Below are positions 58,337 to 64,000 of a DNA stretch of 64,000 bases, one piece after another. How positions within the stretch are numbered: position 1 is the stretch's first letter; the number at the start of each line of letters is the position of its first letter. Both the position numbers and the translations under genes were made by a program. The DNA comes from BP-133 sp040756995 (GTDB lineage Bacteria > Actinomycetota > Acidimicrobiia > IMCC26256 > BP-133): contig JBFLYK010000009.1 of the NCBI GenBank assembly GCA_040756995.1, positions 62,001-126,000 on the forward strand, in the 5' to 3' direction. A model generated the notes under the pieces. That model ran no database searches. It was not told the DNA's origin and saw nothing but the letters and a program-made list of their open reading frames with translations.

Positions 58337-59331
58337 CCGTGGACGCCGCCGACATCGAACTGATCCGCAAGACCTTCGAGAGCGCCCTGCCGGCGATGGC
58401 GGACGACGTTGCCGCCGTCCTCGCCGAACTGGGCTGGGAGGAGCTGCACCGGGCGGAACCGGCCGTGGCCGTGGCCGAACTGTTCGAAGCGCAGGGGCGC
58501 CTGCTCGGTTCCACCGCCGCCCTCGACATGGTGGTGGCGGTCGCCACGGCCCGGCCGTTGCCTCCGGGCACCGCCGTCGTGCACCCCGCGCCGGGCTGTG
58601 ACGAACCTCCCGGGGCGCTCGACTCCGACGGGCAGGTCACATTCTCCGGTTTGGTACTGGCCAGGGCCGGGCGGATGCGCGAACTCGCCGTCCCGTTCGT
58701 CACCGCCCAAGGATCCGTCGGTGTCGCCACCGCCTCGCCGGCCGCCGCGAACGGCCGTCCCGTCGCCGGGCTCGACCCCGCCCTTCGGCTCATCTCGGTC
58801 AGCGGCACGGCCGCCGCAGCGAACGGCCGCCTGTCCGGCGTCCCCCGGTCAAGCGGCCCCGCCGCACCGCCCGGCTGGGCCGCCGTCCGGCAGGCGGCGC
58901 GCCGGGCCCTGGCCCACGAGTTGTGCGGCCTCGCTCAAGCGATGCTCGACGACGCAGCCCGGCACGTCACCGACCGGCACCAGTTCGGCCGGCCCATCGC
59001 CGCCTTCCAGACGGTCCGGCATCGCCTCACCGAGGTGTATGTGGCCATCGCCGCCGCCCGCAGCGCGCTTGACGCCGCCTGGCTGACGGATGAGCCGATG
59101 ATGGCTGACGCGGCCAAGGCGCTGGCCGGGCGGGCCGCCACGCTGGCCGGCCGGCACTCCCTCCAGGTGACGGGAGCGATCGGCTTCACCGAGGAGCACC
59201 GCCTGCCCGCCGCCCTCCGCCGGGCCGGCGTCCTCGACGCCCTCTACGGCAGCGCCGATCAGCTGCGGGCCCAGCTCGGCCGGTCGCTGCTGGAGAAACG
59301 CACCGTTCCGCGCTTCGCGCCGCTTCCCTGA
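58333..59331 (+). CDS. Acyl-CoA dehydrogenase, degenerate partner (3b)
   Basis: A 332-residue protein with only the C-terminal helical domain of acyl-CoA dehydrogenases well conserved: RHQFGRPIAAFQTVRHRLTEVY (about residues 216-237) and LQVTGAIGFTEEHRLPAALRRA (about 277-298). The N-terminal and middle domains are short and lack SEPxAGSD and WTS motifs. Such proteins form the second subunit of alpha/beta heterotetrameric enzymes with a full-length partner, here the upstream coupled gene. Starts GTG 58333 or GTG 58339 are possible. Confidence 0.8.
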   Translation: MTVDAADIELIRKTFESALPAMADDVAAVLAELGWEELHRAEPAVAVAELFEAQGRLLGSTAALDMVVAVATARPLPPGTAVVHPAPGCDEPPGALDSDGQVTFSGLVLARAGRMRELAVPFVTAQGSVGVATASPAAANGRPVAGLDPALRLISVSGTAAAANGRLSGVPRSSGPAAPPGWAAVRQAARRALAHELCGLAQAMLDDAARHVTDRHQFGRPIAAFQTVRHRLTEVYVAIAAARSALDAAWLTDEPMMADAAKALAGRAATLAGRHSLQVTGAIGFTEEHRLPAALRRAGVLDALYGSADQLRAQLGRSLLEKRTVPRFAPLP

Positions 59332-59346
59332 CCCAGGAGAGTCCTT

Positions 59347-60128
59347 GTGGAGAATCCCTTCGCGCCCACCGTCCTCATCGAAGAGCGCGGCGCCGTCGCC
59401 CTCGTCACGCTCAACCGGCCGGAGGCGTTGAACGCCTCGAATCCGGCGCTGCACCGGGCGATGGCCCGGATCTGGCGGCACCTGGCGGAGCAACCCGGCC
59501 TGCGGGCCGTCGTCATCACCGGTGCCGGGCGGGCGTTCTGCGCCGGCGGGGACATGGAGCTGTTCCAGGCGCTGCAGGACGACCACGCCACCCGGCAGTT
59601 CCTGCTCGACGAAGCGGCGCAGGTGGTGTCGGAGATGGCGGGCTTCCCTCTCCCGGTGGTGGCGGCGGTGAACGGTGCGGCGGTGGGGTTGGGCGCCAAC
59701 GTCGCCCTGCTCTCGGACCTGGTGGTCATGGGCGAGTCGGCCTACCTGTGCGACCCGCACGTGACGGTCGGGCTGACCGCGGCCGACGGCGGTGCGCCGC
59801 TGTGGCCGCTGTTCACCAGCATCCTCAAGGTGAAGGAGTACCTCTTCACCGGCGCCCGCATCCCGGCGGCCGACGCGGAGCGGATGGGGTTCGCCAACCG
59901 GGTCGTGCCGGACGACGAGGTCGTCCCGGCCGCGCTGGAGCTCGCCGGCCGTCTGGCGGAGCAACCGGCGCACGCTTTGCGGACCACCAAGCGGGCGATC
60001 AATATGCACGTGAGCCGGGCCGTGAGCGGCGTGCTGGAGTACGCGCTCTCGGCTGAGTTCCAGTCGTTCGACACGGCCGAGCACCGCGAGGTCGTGGCCA
60101 AGTTCCTCTCGAAAGGCGGGGTCAAAGG

Positions 60129-60132
<4 letters not shown>
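59347..60132 (+). CDS. Enoyl-CoA hydratase/isomerase-family protein (2)
   Basis: A 261-residue crotonase-fold protein: AFCAGGDMELF (about residues 62-72) and GAAVGLGANVALLSD (about 105-119). As in the protein at 38919, the classical Glu positions are replaced (DPHVTVGLTAADGGAPLWP). The GTG start at 59347 follows CAGGAGAG. The stop overlaps the thiolase start (ATGA). It sits between the dehydrogenase pair and thiolase, the expected order for beta-oxidation, so it is the likely hydratase of this branch despite the altered residues. Confidence 0.83.
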
Positions 60133-61319
<1,187 letters not shown>

Positions 61320-61343
61320 GGCGCCGTCGGGGCGGGGGCGGTC

Positions 61344-62441
61344 GTGGATTTCGCCTGGACACCTGACCAGCTCCGGCTGCGGGCCGAGGCGGCGCAGGTG
61401 GCGGCCGACGCCGCCGCCCGCTACGGGCGGACGCCCGACTCCTGGATCAACGGCTACTCCAAGGCCTTCGCTAAGGAGATGGCGGCGCGGCGCTGGATCG
61501 GCCTGGCGTGGCCGGCGGAGCACGGCGGCGGTGGCCGCCCGGCCATCGAGCGGCTGATCCTCGGTGAGGAGCTCATCATCGCCGGGGCGCCGGTCGGCTC
61601 CTGGTGGGTGGCGGAGCGCCAGATGGGCCCGGCGATCATTGCCTTCGGCACTCCCGAGCAGCAGGCCCGGTTCCTCCCGCCGATCCTGGCCGGCGAGCAC
61701 ACATGGTGCATCGGGATGAGCGAGCCCGACGCCGGCTCCGACCTCGCCTCGCTGCGGACGGCCGCCGTCCGCTCCGGCGACGAGTGGGTGATCTCCGGGC
61801 AGAAGATCTGGACGAGCTTCGGGGCCGTGGCCGACTACTGCTACCTGATCTGCCGCACCTCCACGGAAGGCCCGCCCCACGCCGGCATCAGCGAGCTGAT
61901 CGTCCCCATGGACGCGCCAGGTATCGAGGTGCGGCCCATCCGCGACATGGCCGGCGGCTCGCACTTCTGCGAGGTGTTCTTCCACGAGGTGCGCGTTCCC
62001 GCCGCCAACCTCGTGGGCGCCGAGGGCGCCGCCTTCAAGCAGACCATGCGCCAGCTCGAGCACGAGCGGGCCGGGATCGACCGGCTCGTGTCCAACCACG
62101 GGCTCTTCCGCCAGGCGCTCGGGCGGGCCGACCTGTCCGACCCGGTGCTCCGCCAGGAGGCCGCCGACCTGGAGGCTCGCTACCGCGTCGGACGGCTCCT
62201 GGTCTACCGCGAAGCGCTCGGCCAGGCCCCCCGAGGCTTCAGTGCTGCCACGAAGTGCTTCTGCACCGAGCACGAGCAGCGCGTGGCCCGTTTCGCCGGC
62301 CGGGTCTTCGGCGCCGACGCCCTGCTCGCCGGCGCGGCCGCCCACGGGCTGTGCTATCTCCCGGCGTACACGATCATGGGCGGAACCTCGAACGTGATGC
62401 GCAACATCATCGCCGAGCGCATCCTCGGATTGCCCCGGTGA
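61344..62441 (+). CDS. Acyl-CoA dehydrogenase (4)
   Basis: A 365-residue acyl-CoA dehydrogenase: CIGMSEPDAGSDLASL (about residues 123-138), GQKIWTSFGAVADYC (about 153-167) and C-terminal IMGGTSNVMRNIIAERILGLPR. The usual Glu-x-Gln of EIQ/EVQ is Asn-Val-Met and the YEGT Glu is Gly, so this is another divergent FadE-type enzyme. It is the last gene of the GntR-linked operon, 24 bp after the thiolase, and converges on the glycosidase gene. Confidence 0.85.
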   Translation: MDFAWTPDQLRLRAEAAQVAADAAARYGRTPDSWINGYSKAFAKEMAARRWIGLAWPAEHGGGGRPAIERLILGEELIIAGAPVGSWWVAERQMGPAIIAFGTPEQQARFLPPILAGEHTWCIGMSEPDAGSDLASLRTAAVRSGDEWVISGQKIWTSFGAVADYCYLICRTSTEGPPHAGISELIVPMDAPGIEVRPIRDMAGGSHFCEVFFHEVRVPAANLVGAEGAAFKQTMRQLEHERAGIDRLVSNHGLFRQALGRADLSDPVLRQEAADLEARYRVGRLLVYREALGQAPRGFSAATKCFCTEHEQRVARFAGRVFGADALLAGAAAHGLCYLPAYTIMGGTSNVMRNIIAERILGLPR

Positions 62442-62485
62442 GCTGACCGCTGACGGCGCAGCACCGGACATCTCCCGCTGCGGGC

Positions 62486-64000
62486 TCAGGGCCGACGGAC
62501 GGCGGCGGATTCGCCGACGACGGCCAGGCCGTCGGGGAGGCCGGTGACGGAGACGTCGTCGCCGTCCACCTCGACGGTGATCCGGGTTCCATCCCCGAGC
62601 GGCAGCCGCTCGAGTCGCAGTCGGCGCATGGTGGGCAGCAACGCCGGGGCGACATGCAGGCAACCGTCCGGCACGTCCGGCTCCAAGCCGAGCAGCGTCC
62701 GGACGGCGAGGAGCGGCGCGGCGGCCGCCCAGGCCTGCGGTGCCGACGACGTCGGGTAGTCGACCGGGACGGGGGCTTCGTCACGGTCCAGACCGCTGAA
62801 GAGCTCCGGGAGGTGCCGGTCGTAGTGCCGAGCGGCGTCCAGCAGTCCGTCGAGGAGCCGATGGGCGTCGCCGATGAACCCGTAGCGTGTCAGCCCGGCG
62901 GCGGCGATCACGGTGTCGTGGGGCCACACCGAGCCGTTGTGATAGCTGAGCGGGTCGTAGCGGGCCATCGACCGGGCCAGGGTCCGGACCCCCCATCCGG
63001 TGAAGAGGTCGCCGGAGGTGAGCCGGGCCGCCACCGCCGCCGCCTTCTCGTCGTCGGCGATGCCGCACCACAGTGCATGGCCCATGTTCGAGGTCAGCCC
63101 GTCGACCGGCCGCTTGTGGCGGTCGAGTGCCACCGCGTACCAGCCCCGGTCCTCGAGCCAGAAGTCCTCGTTGAACCGGCGACGGAACTCGTCGGCCCGG
63201 GAGAGCCACCGCTGTACCGACGCCTCGTCGCCGAACAGCGCGGCCAGGGCCGCCCGGGCCCGGAAGGCCGCGTACACATAGGCCTGGACCTCGCAGAGGG
63301 CGATGGGCGGTTCAGCCAGCCGGCCGTCGGCGAAGGAGACGCCGTCCCACGAATCCTTCCATCCCTGGTTGTGGAGGCCGGCCTCGGTGGTGCGCTGATA
63401 CTCGACGTAGCCGTCGCCGTCGCGGTCGCCCCACTGCTCGCTCCACTCGAGCGCCCGGTCCACCGCGGGCAGCAGCCGGGCGATGGCCTCATGGTCGGCG
63501 CCCCAGCGGGCCACCTCCCCGACGAGGGCGGCGAACAGCGGGGTGGCGTCGGCCGTCCCGTAGTAGATGGTGCCGGCGCCGGCGCCGGGCGCCACCAGGG
63601 AGGATCGGCCGAAGCGCACTTCGTGGAGGATCCGGCCGGGTTCCTCTTCGGTCCGGTCGTCGACCTTCTCCCCCTGAAGGTCGGCCAGGACCTCGAGTGT
63701 GTGGAGGGCCAGCGTCGGGTCGACGATCAGGGCCATCCAGCTGGCCAGGAGGGAATCGCGCCCGAACAGCGTCATGAACCAGGGTGCGCCGGCGGCGAGG
63801 ACGGGATGGCCGCCGTAGCGGGGATCGAAGATCCGCAGCGCGCCGAGGTCAGCGACGCTGCAGTCGAAGGAGTGGACCAGCCGATCGTCGCCGATGAGCA
63901 CGGGCGCCTGGGCCCGCCACTGTTCGGCCGTCCGGGCGGCGATCCCCTCGTCGGTGTCGAGACCCTCCTGGTCGGCAGCGACGTCATCACCGGTGCAGGG
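62486..64000 (-). CDS. Glycogen-debranching-type amylo-alpha-1,6-glucosidase (5' end outside window)
   Basis: The frame is open to the right edge, so only the C-terminal part (about 504 residues) is visible. It shows the (alpha/alpha)6-barrel motifs of this family: WFMTLFGRDSLLASWMAL, GLHNQGWKDSWDGV, NGSVWPHDTVIAAAGL and a C-terminal beta domain. The N-terminal glycogen-debranching domain should lie beyond the window. An internal GTG at 63901 is not the start. Related actinobacterial proteins process alpha-glucans, possibly trehalose- or glycogen-linked. It is unrelated to the catabolic block, which ends at 62441. Confidence 0.85.
   Translation of the reverse strand, partial: PCTGDDVAADQEGLDTDEGIAARTAEQWRAQAPVLIGDDRLVHSFDCSVADLGALRIFDPRYGGHPVLAAGAPWFMTLFGRDSLLASWMALIVDPTLALHTLEVLADLQGEKVDDRTEEEPGRILHEVRFGRSSLVAPGAGAGTIYYGTADATPLFAALVGEVARWGADHEAIARLLPAVDRALEWSEQWGDRDGDGYVEYQRTTEAGLHNQGWKDSWDGVSFADGRLAEPPIALCEVQAYVYAAFRARAALAALFGDEASVQRWLSRADEFRRRFNEDFWLEDRGWYAVALDRHKRPVDGLTSNMGHALWCGIADDEKAAAVAARLTSGDLFTGWGVRTLARSMARYDPLSYHNGSVWPHDTVIAAAGLTRYGFIGDAHRLLDGLLDAARHYDRHLPELFSGLDRDEAPVPVDYPTSSAPQAWAAAAPLLAVRTLLGLEPDVPDGCLHVAPALLPTMRRLRLERLPLGDGTRITVEVDGDDVSVTGLPDGLAVVGESAAVRRP

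Overview
The window is high-GC DNA (roughly 70% G+C by eye) with frequent GTG starts, many 1-4 bp stop/start overlaps and purine-rich ribosome binding sites. Together with LivHM-type transporters, AveC-like proteins, TetR/GntR regulators and many acyl-CoA dehydrogenases, this points to an actinobacterium. An Acidimicrobiia-like lineage is plausible but not proven. Sixty-two protein-coding loci are called, one of them frameshifted and two cut by the window edges, plus one recombinase remnant. No rRNA, tRNA, CRISPR array or intact transposase was seen.

Region 1 (1-935) is the 3' end of an indolepyruvate ferredoxin oxidoreductase-like gene. Region 2 (about 1218-14356) looks like a resistance and accessory island. 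It is bracketed by a near-perfect 34/35-bp direct repeat (1218-1252 and 14323-14356), and a decayed tyrosine-recombinase remnant lies just outside the right copy (14438-14702). It carries a DUF1259 lipoprotein, a split ChrB plus ChrA chromate system, an arsenate reductase, a Tat-exported DUF2935-like protein, a frameshifted membrane protein, a zinc alcohol dehydrogenase, an SDR, a phytoene-desaturase-like flavoprotein, an SRPBCC protein and several small membrane proteins.

Region 3 (14795-44298) is a catabolic block of divergent operons: BVMO, three TIM-barrel amidohydrolases, two AveC-like membrane proteins, three acyl-CoA dehydrogenases, two acyl-CoA ligases, SDRs, crotonases, a cupin, a crotonase-cupin fusion, a P450, two substrate-binding lipoproteins and a LivHM permease with two accessory genes. 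A shared operator-like motif (ACGTNNCTNNNGGTACRGTA) sits at the heads of the operons, at 17545, 23714, 29987 and 40179, with a weaker copy over the start of the TetR gene at 22937. This suggests one TetR-controlled regulon.

Region 4 (44361-62441) has a GntR/FadR-type regulator facing a long operon: P450, acyl-CoA ligase, SDR, class III CoA-transferase, a second accessory-gene/LivHM/LivF/substrate-binding-protein transporter module, two acyl-CoA dehydrogenases, crotonase, thiolase and another acyl-CoA dehydrogenase. The inferred logic is import, CoA activation, oxidation and thiolysis of a hydrophobic substrate with an isoprenoid-, steroid- or polyketide-like carbon skeleton. The substrate itself cannot be read from sequence. 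Region 5 (62486-64000) is a truncated glycogen-debranching-type glycosidase.

The best candidate for an undescribed system is the twice-occurring transporter module. Each copy has a secreted protein with a low-complexity stalk and C-terminal membrane anchor, a small membrane protein ending in a DEWRKLD motif, a membrane protein with an Ada-like H-x3-C...C-x2-C site (the last two fused in copy 1, separate in copy 2), a fused LivH-LivM permease, and substrate-binding lipoproteins whose roughly 148-residue disordered linkers are nearly constant in length.
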